The position numbers were made by a program, and so were the translations under genes. A stretch of 64,000 nt of DNA from Malurus cyaneus samueli. Lineage: Eukaryota > Chordata > Aves > Passeriformes > Maluridae. The stretch spans positions 32,488,387 through 32,552,386 of the forward strand of contig CM019218.1 in assembly GCA_009741485.1 (NCBI GenBank). The letters run 5' to 3'. Shown in pieces: positions 52,594 through 62,615 of this stretch. The notes under the pieces were generated by a model. The model saw only the letters and a program-made list of their open reading frames with translations, was not told where the DNA came from and did no database searches. Numbering within the stretch: position 1 is the first letter of the stretch; every line of letters begins with the position of its first letter.

Positions 52594-55500
52594 TTGTGCG
52601 TCGGACCCTGGCTGGAGCGAGGCAGCAGGATGCTGTCAGTCCCTGCAGTCGGTGACTTCAGCAAAACCACATCAAAAGAATGCAGCTACTCCTATGTTCC
52701 CCCAAAAACCTCTCGTTATTAGCATATGGGGATGTTGTGCGTATATTGCCAGAATTGCAGCTCTAAAGATTTCTTGTTACAACTCCACTTCTTCATATTT
52801 CAACCCGTGCTGCTGCTTTGATTTGATTCGGTCTTCTTTCTGCGCACAGCCATGGCAGAGCACTTCAGGATCATCCATTCAGATCTTGCCGAGGATGGCA
52901 GGGTCAGATGCAGTTAGCACCAGGTGTCTGGTGACCTGTGAATGATGGTCTGGGAGGCTCCATTCTGTCGCTGGCTGGCAGGTACCAACAGCCCAAATTC
53001 CAGAGCCTTCCCTTTGCAGTGGACACAGGGGGCACAGTGGGCACTGCTTCCTTTTTCCCCCAGTGCTGGTTCCTTCAATTCAGATCACACGCTGAGAAAC
53101 AATGTGTACATCATTCCATTCCGCAGGTTTCCTGGATGAAATAATCTTTGCATTTATGTGTTTATCTGTGCATAGATTTGCATAGTTCATAAGCTGCACA
53201 AAAGCCACATGTATTCAATATATACTGTGTGGGAGAGGTGGTGTATTTTTTTACAGAAGTGCAACTTTCATCACACCTCTGTCATAATTCTATGGCCACT
53301 TGGTTTCCATTGGAGTTTTATTTAAAACTCATACTGTCTCTTCATTGGATATTTATGACACTTTCCTACAGTGTTAAAAAGCTCAACAGTTCTGTTTATG
53401 GAACAAAGTAAATATTTGGTCTATTTTGGAGCTAGCCTTGGAAGGTTTCTAATTAGAGCAGTTGTTCTTTAAGTGGTGTAGCATCTCTCAAGCTGATTAT
53501 ATGCATATATGTGGCATCTTTGCCATAAATATAGAAAGCATGGGAAACAAATGCCCCACTGTTCACTTCTGTTATGATGTATAGTGAGACAGAGTCCCAG
53601 GCATTTGCTACTGTAATTACAGTAGCATGATCAATAAGCAAGAGTTTAATTTTTATTTTTACACAGCTTTCTAACATGCCAAAATAGCTTCCACTTTTGA
53701 GCAATTATAGCTCGTGTCGAATTTGAGCTCATCGGGAGTTGTCTGTCAAAATGTTTTTAATGAAAAATTGAGTTTGCATAACACTGACACATTCATGTCT
53801 TTTGCTTCTGACTGTTGACACTGATGGGCTGAAAAGCTTGATTTTTGGGGAGGGAGAAAATTGCATTAGTTCAGCTCGTTTGGAGAATCTCTGCTGAATT
53901 AATTTGCTATGCTTTGTTTTTCTGCTGAATATTAAGCCCTGTTTTCCAACTGTGCCTATAGTGCCTGAGGGGAATAGCTCCAGCTCTTATGTTCTGTTAC
54001 TGCCTTTTCTTGTAACGCAGCCCAGGCCTGAGCTGGGGGTGCTGAGCAGAGCTGACACTGTAGCTGTGCTAGGGGAGGCATGGTCTGATCAAAAAGCTGC
54101 TGCCTGGTACTTTCCAGACTCTGGTGTTGCACCTCAGCAGCTGAGCAAGTATCACAGTTTTTCCACAGGCGTGGCTTCGTTTAATCCAGTTGATGTGGAG
54201 AAATCTGTCCCTCCATGTGATGACTTGTGAGTGGATGCTCACTTTTGTGATGCTCTAGCTGGATTAGCAAAAGTATACAATTATTAATGACAATTGCCTT
54301 GATGGTTGTTCCTCACTGGTACCCTCCTTTTCACAGCAGAGATATATAAATGCTAAAGTGTGTTTCTGCTTTCAAGGTGACATTATTAATTGTTTCACCG
54401 TCCCAATGAACATCTGAAGATTGCAGTTGTTACTTTCTTAGTTCCCCAAAACGCACTGATAATTGAGGGAGATATGTGGTATACTCTGCCTTTATCTGAA
54501 ATAAGCTCTGAAATCTAAAAAGAAGCCGAGAGAACTCCATTAGGAAGAGCATGAGCTCCTCCAGTGCCCTGATTTCAGCCATCACTGGACATTGGTCAGC
54601 GGGCAAGCAGCCAAATGGCCCTGCCATCTGACACATCTGTGCTCTGCTGCCATTTGGTTTTGCTGGGATTGTGAAAGGCTGTCAGAGATGGGGAGCTGAA
54701 GATGAAAATTGGAGATGAATTAAGTCCCAGCACCCCTGTGTAGTTTTGTATTATCTCTGTTACACGGGAGAGGAGATTTGGACAGAGGCAGATGAAGCTG
54801 ATTGCTGAAGGCCACACCACTATTCTCTGTCAGTGCTGCTCTGCTGCATTCCAGCACAGAGGCAAGGTTGTCCTTTCTCCCTCGAGGGTGCTAAAGGAAA
54901 GTGTATTTTTCAGCTTTTTTCCCCTGTTTTTTGTGAGCAGAGTGTAATTGTCAGGACCAGTGATGCAAGTTGTCTTCAGGCATCTTGTCAAGTTAACTTT
55001 CCTCATCTGTGCATGTGTGGGCTGGTGGCAGGAGTCAGCAGGTGCAGAATGCACAGGCACACTGGTGGTGTCGGAGGCACTTATGGGGGTAAGGGTTGGC
55101 ACTGTGAGAAGCAGTCTCTCTTAAACCTCTATTTCAGGGAAAAGATCAAATGTGTTTATAATCATTGCCATCACTCTCTCTGGTAGCAATAGGAGGCTGA
55201 TTCTTTGCTCCGTGCACCGTCCAGCTCCCCAAATGTACGGGAGAGCTGTCATTGGCCAACTCAGGGAGGATGTCTGCAACTGCACAGTGCTCTCTCTAAC
55301 CCTGTACATTTAATGTTGGCACTGATGAGTGATGCTTGGAGACTCTCCAGCCACAGGTTAGCTGGTGACAAGAGTTCCCAAGGGTGGGGTGGCTGCTGTG
55401 GATAATCAGACAGGAACCTGGCACACACCGAAATATTCAAAAATAGGCAACAGGAACTTTCCTGCAGGGTCTGAGGGAATATGTGCATCTAACTCCGATG

Positions 55501-56482
55501 CTAGAATAGGATAAGGACGCTGTTTTTCTCACTAACTCACAGAACAAACTGGCAAAATGGGACTGTGATGGTCTCATTATGTGGTCATCACTCAGTCCAA
55601 TTGAACCTGATCAGCCAGAAAGCTCCATCAGCTGCTGGAGGTGTAAAGATGTAGGTTGGGATCTGGTAGCTTTTCTTTTCCATGCGTAATTTGCCCTTTC
55701 CTCAGCATGTAATCTTCAAAGTAAACCTTGACCAGGGCTCAGCAAGGCTGTGTGTGCTGACTTGCAGCAGAAGGGGTTCCTGCTTTACCTGGGTAAAGGA
55801 AAAGGATAAGCTACTGCAAATTTGAGTCATTTTCCTCTTATAATGGTAATGGGATGTTGGGTGACTCTGACCCAAAGTTGCCAGGTTGTGGTTGTTACAT
55901 TTGTTGTTGCATTATGACTTAGTTGTTCTAATGCATCAACAAATGCAATCTTTTGTTCTCTCCCGCCTCAGAAAAAGGACTTCTCTTCCAGTGTTAGACC
56001 TCTTGGCTCTAACAGAAATTCAAGGTCTTCTACTTTGTGCCTTCAGCCTCCTTAGGCCAGCAAAAGTGCTGATAGTGGAAAAGTCTAATGAATACTAGCA
56101 ATATGTGCATTAAATTCCCTAACACATACTATGTAACATGTATGTGCTGGCAACTCCTCATAAACTACCTGCAGTAGTTAATGTCTCCACTAATGTGTTC
56201 CTGAAGCCAGAAGCCCTTTTCAAGGCGTTGAGAGTGGGATAATGAGGAATGAAAACATTCTGGACAAATGTAGGGAGCAGAGTTGTTGGCAACCAGCCAG
56301 GAGGAAAGGCAGATCTGGTTTGTTAGGCATACATTACAGCGTGTAGCAAACAGTGACAGCAGATACACAAATTGCTCTGGCTTTCTTGTGGAGATACTGA
56401 CCCAGAATCCACTTGGAGGGAAGAATAACAATTCCTGTGCAAAAATCAGACTAGACTGAAATAGCAGTGACCTCCATCAGAG

Positions 56483-56514
56483 AAAAAAAACAAAAAAAAA
56501 AACCAAACCAAAAA
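56483..56514. repeat. A/C-rich low-complexity tract
   Basis: A8-C-A11 followed by CCAAACCAAAAA. No retroposon body recognised upstream. Confidence 0.8.
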
Positions 56515-57946
56515 GCATTGCCTGTTTTTACCATGACTTAGCTCACTGAGGCTTGCTCATTTAGGAGAGACAAATATAAGCAATGCTTTGTTGCACTTGT
56601 TTCTGCTTCCTAGCCTGATGAAATGAGCTGCCCAAGGACTCTCATTCCCTGTCTGCCAGAGAAGGAAGCCTAAGGGGTATTTATTGACATGCAGAAGCTG
56701 AAGGGAGAATTATTAGCACTTGAGTGTCTAGGTAACTCTCTTAAAAGTTAAGATTAAAAGCTTTGATGAAAGTGACTTTCACACTTCATCTTTGCTTTTT
56801 TCCACGCTTGAAGCTCTAATGATCACTTTTTTCTGCTTTGTCACTGTATCACTTACTTTGTGAAATATTTCTGTAGCTCAGCAGGAAATTTGGATCCTGG
56901 GCAGTAATATCTGCAAGCGTTGGATGGGTGCAAAATGAAGGGTCAAATCTTTTCTTTGTAGCAAATTGAACAAAAACTGGGCATAGGTTGCTAGATACAG
57001 GTTTTTAATATTTAAATCAAATTTTTATTATAACTTTAAGATAGGATAAAATTATCATCAGATGTTTCTTTGAGTATGACATGCTGTCCTCTTCGAGCAG
57101 TGCAGAAGTTTTCTGGAGAGCACAAAAGAAGTGTGTTGGGAATGGAAAGAATGTGTACAACCAGGGCATGTAATCCTGTGGGCTCTTGGGCAGCAGACGG
57201 AAAATCCTGGGCATGCTGTAGGAGGATGACACGTGTAGTCATGTCTGGATCAGATGAGAGGACAGGAAAGAATGGAGATGTGGCATTTGAGTAGAAAGAG
57301 AAAGAGCAGAAACATCCAGCACCTCAAAATAAGGAGAGCAGTAAGTGCCACTAGTGTAGTCAGGCTAAAAGACAGGAATAAGAAGGAGCCTTTTGGGAAA
57401 GAGTTAACTGTAGGGTAGCTTTGTTTAATTTTTATTTTACAATGAAGTAGGTATTTGTAATTTTAACTGAAGCTGAAATTAATGGCCGCATTTCATACAC
57501 CAGTGCCTGCTTGATTGGTTGAAACAAGGAATAGTTCAGGTAAAAACAATATATCTTTCTTTTAAGATAATTAAAGTTTTATTTTGCTTGAAATTGAACT
57601 TTTCTTGGAGTGTTAATGACATAAATCATTCTGCTGTTCCTTTAGCTTATAGTGAGGAAAAGGAGTAAAGGGTTTATTTTCCTGCATTGAAGTAATTATT
57701 TTAGGTCATTTTTCATCCTGAACTTTTTATTCAAATAGAAGAAGAGAAAACAACAGTTTTACCACACATTATTCTTGTGATTCTTGAAGCCCTTAAGTGT
57801 TTCTGGAGACATGGGATACTTTTAACGCATTTCAGAGTAGTTTCCTCCTAATATGCATGGAAAAATCTTTCTCTGATGTCTGTTTTCATTCCCTTGTGGA
57901 AGCAGTTCTTAGTCTGGCTGACCCTCTTAAATGAGATCTGAGACTC

Positions 57947-58244
57947 AGAATGGAGTCAGGCTCTTTTCAGTGGTGCCAAGCAACAGGATAAGAGGCAAAA
58001 GGCTGAAACTGATGCACAGGAAGTTCCCCCTGAACACAAGGAAAAGCTCTTTTACTGTGCAGGAGATCACACACTGGAACAGTTGCCCAGAGAGGCTGTG
58101 GAGTCTCCCTCCCTGGAGATATTCAAGAACTGTCTGGATGCAATCTTGTGCCACGTGCTCTAGGATGACTCTGCTTGAGCAAGGAGATGGGACCAGATGA
58201 CTCACAGTGGCCCCTTTTGGCCTGAGCCATTCTGAGATTTTGGG
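57947..58244 (+). mobile_element. CR1-type LINE 3' end, 5'-truncated, degenerate
   Basis: The order of blocks follows the 3' end of avian CR1 elements. A stretch like GACAAGAGGCAA comes first, then CACAGGAAGTTCC, CTGAACA..AGGAAAA, CTTTTACTGTG, CACTGGAACAG, TTGCCCAGAGAGG, TGTGGAGTCTCC and CCTGGAGATATTCAA. A GGGACCAGATGA block follows, and the element ends in the CATTCTGAGATT tail repeat. CR1 elements are non-LTR retrotransposons that are usually 5'-truncated, as here. No reading frame is intact, so this is a fossil. It has the same orientation as RGS6 and ends about 1.8 kb before the exon. Confidence 0.9.
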
Positions 58245-58845
58245 ACTCTTGGTCCACCCTTCTCAGGCGACTGAGCTGCTCTGTTTCCTGCTACGTCTGA
58301 TGTTGGAACACCGTAGCCCTGTAAGTCTGGGTTTATAACAAGTGATGCTGTCAGGCTCCTCTCAACAAAATGAAATGCTTTTTGCCCACTCTTTAGCAGA
58401 GCAGTTACCCCTCCAGCTATCAGAGATGAGCAGTTACTTCTCCAGGTACTCTCAGACTGGAAATAAGCCCAATACTTTGCTCACCAAATAGCTTTCCATA
58501 AGGATCTGGTAAAGGGGAAAAGTGGTATTAATTTTCATAGTGATTCAGTCCTGAGGAAATTATCATTATTCTATCACAAATTAACTGTGTAAGTACCCAA
58601 AGTTCATGTAATACATTGAATATTTCAGGATATTTTCATCTTTGTGATTTCATTCCCTCTGAGAATTTGTTCAGGATGTGTTAAATTAAGAGTAATATAT
58701 AAACAAGGTGTGAACAGTTCAGTTAAGTGGTAACCTGAGGTTAAAAACACAGTGATCAAATTCAGTGCCTGAAGTTGGCAGGGAGATTGTCTTGAAATTA
58801 AACTTGTTTTGAAATGTAGGTGTTAAATCTGTGAAAAAAACTCAC

Positions 58846-58859
58846 TTGCATATGCAAAT
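58846..58859. promoter_or_regulatory. POU/octamer-type palindrome
   Basis: TTGCATATGCAA (58846-58857) is a perfect 12-base palindrome close to the MORE dimer site ATGCATATGCAT, and it overlaps the octamer ATGCAAAT at 58852-58859. It lies 1.2 kb before the RGS6 exon. Functional status unknown. Confidence 0.35.
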
Positions 58860-59933
58860 GACATGGCTTTCCACAGATGAAGAGAGCGTGTTGAGCTTTT
58901 AGATGGCCTTTAGGAGAGAGGGGCTGTGCTCCCATCGTGTAACCTGTCTGCTGCGGTTCTGTTTTGTGGCATCTGTTGTGAGGAAATCTTTAGATAAAAT
59001 CAGAGCTGTGCTCCCTGTCTGGCTGCCCTCGGCCACCTGTCAGCAGCAGCAGGTGGAGCTGTGCTGTTGGCTGCTTGAGCTAACAGAGACAACAACTTTG
59101 GGTTTATTTTTGTTGGGCTTCTGAGACCTTATTAGCTTGAAGGGAGTTTTTGGAGATACTGAATTTCTGCACTGTGCTTATGTTCAGCTTTTTGTTGCCT
59201 TCAAGTAAATGCATGGGGAGTAGCCTTAAAAGGAGCAAAAATCCTTTCCCATTTTAGAGTAAGCAGGAGGAGGATTAAGCTCCTTCCCCCAGTAACTGGA
59301 TCCCCTGATTGCCATGGCTCTTGAAGATAATCATGTTTGTTTCTGTAGGTGATGGATTATGTGTGTGCTTGTGAACGAAAAGGTAGCTTGGTGTGAAAGT
59401 CCAGTGAGTTTTCATCTATAATCATTTTACTTTTGGTTATGTACTTTGTGCGCTGACCATGGACATGTACCATCCTAGCCAATAAAATGAGGCAGGGGAA
59501 GTCTTCAAGCAGCTGTTAGCTCCTCCAATACTCTTCTCAAACCATTGGCGTCTGTCTGGGGCCCTTTGGAAAATGAAATCTCTCCCAAGGTTGCAGTATT
59601 GAGGATTCAAATGAATGTTGGGAGCAGAGGGGAAAGGGTACTGGATGTCAACCTCCTTAAATTGAAGTGTAATCCCGTTCATCTGTGGAGCAAGCACCAC
59701 CTTTCTATCACCCGTGGTCAGCAAATAAAAAGCACAGTTGCAGTTGGATTGTCAGTATCCAACCACTCTCTTCAAAGCTTGTCTGTGTTGTCTCATGGCT
59801 TCTAATCTCAGAGTTTAAATTTGGGTGGGTAGCTGTGTCTCGCTCTACCTCTGTGTTTGGGCAGTGAATACACATGGTGTATTTGAAGTCCATTCTACCA
59901 GCAGGGCCCCATAGCACTCACAGTATATAAATG

Positions 59934-59945
59934 TTATATATACAT

Positions 59946-59979
<34 letters not shown>
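59934..59979. repeat. TA/CATA microsatellite beside the RGS6 acceptor
   Basis: The tract runs from imperfect TATA and CATA units (ATATATACATATACATACATA) into an uninterrupted TA run of about ten units. It ends 39 bases before the exon, immediately upstream of the probable branch region. Confidence 0.9.
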
Positions 59980-59982
59980 TTT

Positions 59983-60018
59983 TGCATAAATCACAAAGTC
60001 TTTCCTTTCTTTTGACAG
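59983..60018 (+). promoter_or_regulatory. RGS6: 3' splice site of the RGS6 exon (branch region, pyrimidine tract, CAG)
   Basis: An unbroken 15-base pyrimidine run at 59999-60013 is followed by GACAG, with the cut after 60018. A plausible branch adenosine lies in ATCAC near 59993, 25 bases before the AG. The region is squeezed between the exon and a TA microsatellite that ends at 59979. The acceptor is strong, U2-type by appearance. The branch-point choice is an inference. Confidence 0.85.
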
Positions 60019-60118
60019 ATTGAAGACATCGTTACGAGAATGCAGGATGACAAAACAGGTGGAGTTCCCATCCGCACTGTCAAGAGCTTTCTGTCCAAAA
60101 TCCCCAGTGTCGTCACGG
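60019..60118 (+). CDS. RGS6: Internal coding exon of RGS6 (start of DEP domain)
   Basis: RGS6 is an R7-family regulator of G-protein signalling. It binds G-beta-5 through its GGL domain, binds membrane anchors through its DEP/DHEX region, and speeds GTP hydrolysis on G-alpha-i/o. Here 33 full codons plus one base are read from the first exon base. The peptide starts [15 protein letters not shown], continues through [14 protein letters not shown] and ends SVVT, with a split Gly codon next. From memory this is about residues 29-61 of the roughly 470-residue mammalian protein, differing by I-to-V and K-to-R. RGS7 has a shorter K-N-G-I-type stretch where this exon has KTGGV, so RGS6 fits better. 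An in-frame TGA at 60013-60015 closes the frame upstream. Downstream the frame stays open only to a TAA at 60184-60186. The entry phase is 0 and the exit phase is 1. Four or so CpGs in 100 bases stand out from the surrounding intron. The rest of the gene is outside the window or unidentified. Confidence 0.95.
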
Positions 60119-60124
60119 GTAAGA
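60117..60124 (+). promoter_or_regulatory. RGS6: 5' splice site of the RGS6 exon (GG|GTAAGA)
   Basis: The exon ends in GG and is followed by GTAAGA, a near-consensus U2-type donor. It leaves one base of a glycine codon for the next exon, as expected from the RGS6 protein, where this residue is followed by the TDIVQW stretch of the DEP domain. Confidence 0.85.
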
Positions 60125-62151
60125 ACCCTGGTTGGCAAAGAAGAGAATGTGAGCTGGTACTTGCTGGCTCTAAACAAACATACTAAAGCCATAAAAAAGA
60201 GGGAATGTAGGCAAAAAATACCCCCCTGTGCTTAATTTTTCTACATGTTGTTCTGTTAGAGGCTGAAGGATTAAACAAAGATTTCTTAGTTCTGTTTCAA
60301 TGAATAAGCATTTTTATTTCTTTGGGTTGAGTTATTAAAAAATATTACATAGTTTTTGTGGTTATCAGAGTATCATCAGTCAGTCATTCCCTGTGACAGG
60401 GGCATACTTTAGAGGACAATCTTAGAGAAGAAGTCAGGAAAGTTGAAATTGTTTCCTCACTCAAAGCCAATAAGTTACTTATTGGACTTTGATCATAGGT
60501 AGAGGACTGTGAAATATCTTTTATGCATTTGTGCTGCTTTGTTAAAGCTCTGTACAAAAGCATGGGTGGTGCAGAAACTGGGAGTCAGAGTACAAAACTG
60601 TTCCTCTGTGTATTTCCAGACAGAATGTCTTCCACAGCAAGACACCTTTGCCATTGGCAGATAATGAGTTTATTCAGGGTGATGTAAATTGTATGGAGGA
60701 TTTGTACTTGGGTTTCTGGTAGCTGTTTTCACTGACTCAGAAGTAGTATTGACTACAGTGGCACAAAACTATTATTTTCCCTTTCTCCACCAGTAGACTG
60801 TTGTCCAGTGTGAGATACCTTACTACTCCTGAGACTTAAAATTTATTGCGTTGTGTATCTTTGTAAAGCAGATAGTTTTCTCTGTCTTGCAGAGTCTCTT
60901 TTCAAATCAGACCAGGTGCATACACTGAATCTGTTTAGAGAAGTTTCCCCTTCTGTTCTGAAAATGAAGGGCATCATCCTCTGTGAATAACTTTGCTGCA
61001 GTAAAATTCAAATGGTCGCTAAACCCACAAAATTTGCATATAGGCAGTGCCAAAAACTGAGAGAAGATGGGCAATTCAAAGGGACCCGTCTTTATCTTGG
61101 GGTTTTTATCCTGTTGTGAAGGAATGGGGAAATCCCTTTTGTAACAGGGATGATGGCAGTGCAGCTGCTGTCAAGTCATTGCAGAGAAGCATATGTGAGC
61201 TGAGGCACTTAAAAATGTTTTTACTGTAAAAATGGTTTGATTGAGCAGAATTTGAACTTGTTTTGATTAATTCAGGAGTGTGTTTTGATTTCCTGGTATC
61301 AGAAAAAATGTCGAACTTAAGCTACAGGAATGGAATACAAATCTACATGGTTCTTGGGGATAATCAGGGAGTATGGAAACTGGAATGAGGTTTATACTTA
61401 AATGCATCTTAGTGTTAATTTCTTTTTATTGAGAAACAGGCTTTTCTGTTTGAAATTGATTTCAGGGTGGTGACTCAGTGTAACTGGCAGCTGCAGGGCT
61501 AGGATTTTACAGTGGAAAAGAAATGGGACTCTGAAATGAGATGAAAAAATTGTGTTACTATATTTATGGCTGGATCAGGTATAAGCTAAGTGTTCCTGGA
61601 GGTTCCTGAGCAAAATAACCATTTATCTGATTTGAAAACTCAATCCATAAGCTCAAGTCTGCAATAGACAGACTGGACATTTTAAGATTGACTCAGCTAA
61701 AAGAGGTTTCTTATATTCAAATAGATAGCATTAAAAAATTAATTGATCTAGTCACCAAGTCACCATGTGCTACTCAGAAGGAAACAGGAGACTTCACAGC
61801 ATTTTTAAACCATGGTTAGCAGCTCTGTGGCACAGTGGAAACTGCTCACTTGCACTCAGTTCTGGAACAGCATCTGCAATTGCATTGCCTTGAAATGGCT
61901 GGTTTTCACAGCACAGGGAATTGTGAAAAGAGGAAGATAAACCAAGAACCAAACCTCTCTTCAAAGCCCACAGAAATTCTCAGATTTGGAAGGGAACAAT
62001 CTCAGTACCATTCTCTTCAGGTGATTTGAAGGCAGCTCCATTGTGACTCATGGACAGTCCATGAAACCTTTGAGTTTGAAAAGTGTGAGAAAGTAACAGC
62101 CCAGCGGAGAGCCCAAGGTTTGCTCCATTTGTCATTTCTCTTTTCAGATGC

Positions 62152-62200
62152 ATTTGTAGACTAAAAACAAATTGCCTATTTGTAGACTAAAACCAAAAGA
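62152..62200. repeat. 26-base tandem duplication (1.9 copies)
   Basis: ATTTGTAGACTAAAA begins at 62152 and again at 62178, followed by A/C-rich CAAA in both copies. Confidence 0.85.
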
Positions 62201-62261
62201 AATATGTTATCAGTGATTGTGATAAATAAGTGAAGAAACAGGATCACCTACATTTGAATGG

Positions 62262-62615
62262 AAGCTGAGGATACTGGGTTTGTTTGGTCTGGGGAAGGAA
62301 AAGCTGACAGAAAGGAGAGGCTACAGAGAAGACAGGGTCAAATCCTTTCTCAGGAGGGCATGGTAAAAGTATCAATGTACACAAGTTGCAGGGAAATAAA
62401 TCCCAATTAGATTTAGACATAGGAAGAAAGTTATTCATGGTCAGAGCAGCTGAGCATGGGCCCAGTGTCCTGGAGAAGCTGTGGAACCAGTGGTTTCCAG
62501 TTCTTCAGAAACCCCTGGGCCCAGCTGAACTGTGCAGTCTGACTTAACCTCGGCCTTGCTTAGCATGAAGGTTGGACTAGACAACCTTCAGAGGATTCTT
62601 CCAATCTGGATTACT
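62262..62615 (+). mobile_element. CR1-type LINE 3' end, older and more degenerate
   Basis: The sequence begins with the CR1-like run AGCTGAGGATACTGGGTTTG, then TTTGGTCTGGGGAAGGAAAA. A ..CAGGAGGG.. stretch, TTAGATTTAGACATAGGAAG and AAAGTTATTCATGGTCAGAG follow. Next come GGAGAAGCTGTGGAACCAG, then the GGTTGGACTAGACAACCTTC block, AGAGGATTCTTCCAATCTGG and a decayed ATTACTCT tail. All these correspond in order to the CR1 3' end. It is more diverged than the copy at 57947-58244 and cannot encode protein. Sense orientation relative to RGS6, about 2.1 kb after the exon. Confidence 0.85.

Larger units (their letters stand above)
1..60018 (+). other. RGS6: Upstream intron of RGS6 (at least 60 kb), otherwise gene-free
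   Basis: No coding exon can be defended in this stretch. I searched for the preceding RGS6 exon, whose peptide should end SSPNMIVYCK at an AAG-type donor and include the initiator MAQG, and did not find it. The longest open frames are a 201-codon frame at 48228-48833 (-), a 160-codon frame at 2851-3333 (-), a 154-codon frame at 15584-16048 (-) and a 141-codon frame at 14290-14715 (+). They show no recognisable family, low-bias composition and no splice context, so I read them as chance. Identifiable content is limited to simple repeats, small tandem duplications, one CR1 fragment, one possible ancient SINE/L2 tail and isolated motifs, all listed separately. Very long 5' introns are known for RGS6 in mammals. 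Non-coding 5' exons, alternative promoters or lncRNAs could be present but cannot be seen from sequence alone. Confidence 0.8.

Noticed and set aside
60020..60235. 71-codon open frame covering the RGS6 exon
   Set aside because: It is one base out of the true exon frame and runs through the donor into the intron, so it is a shadow of the real exon.
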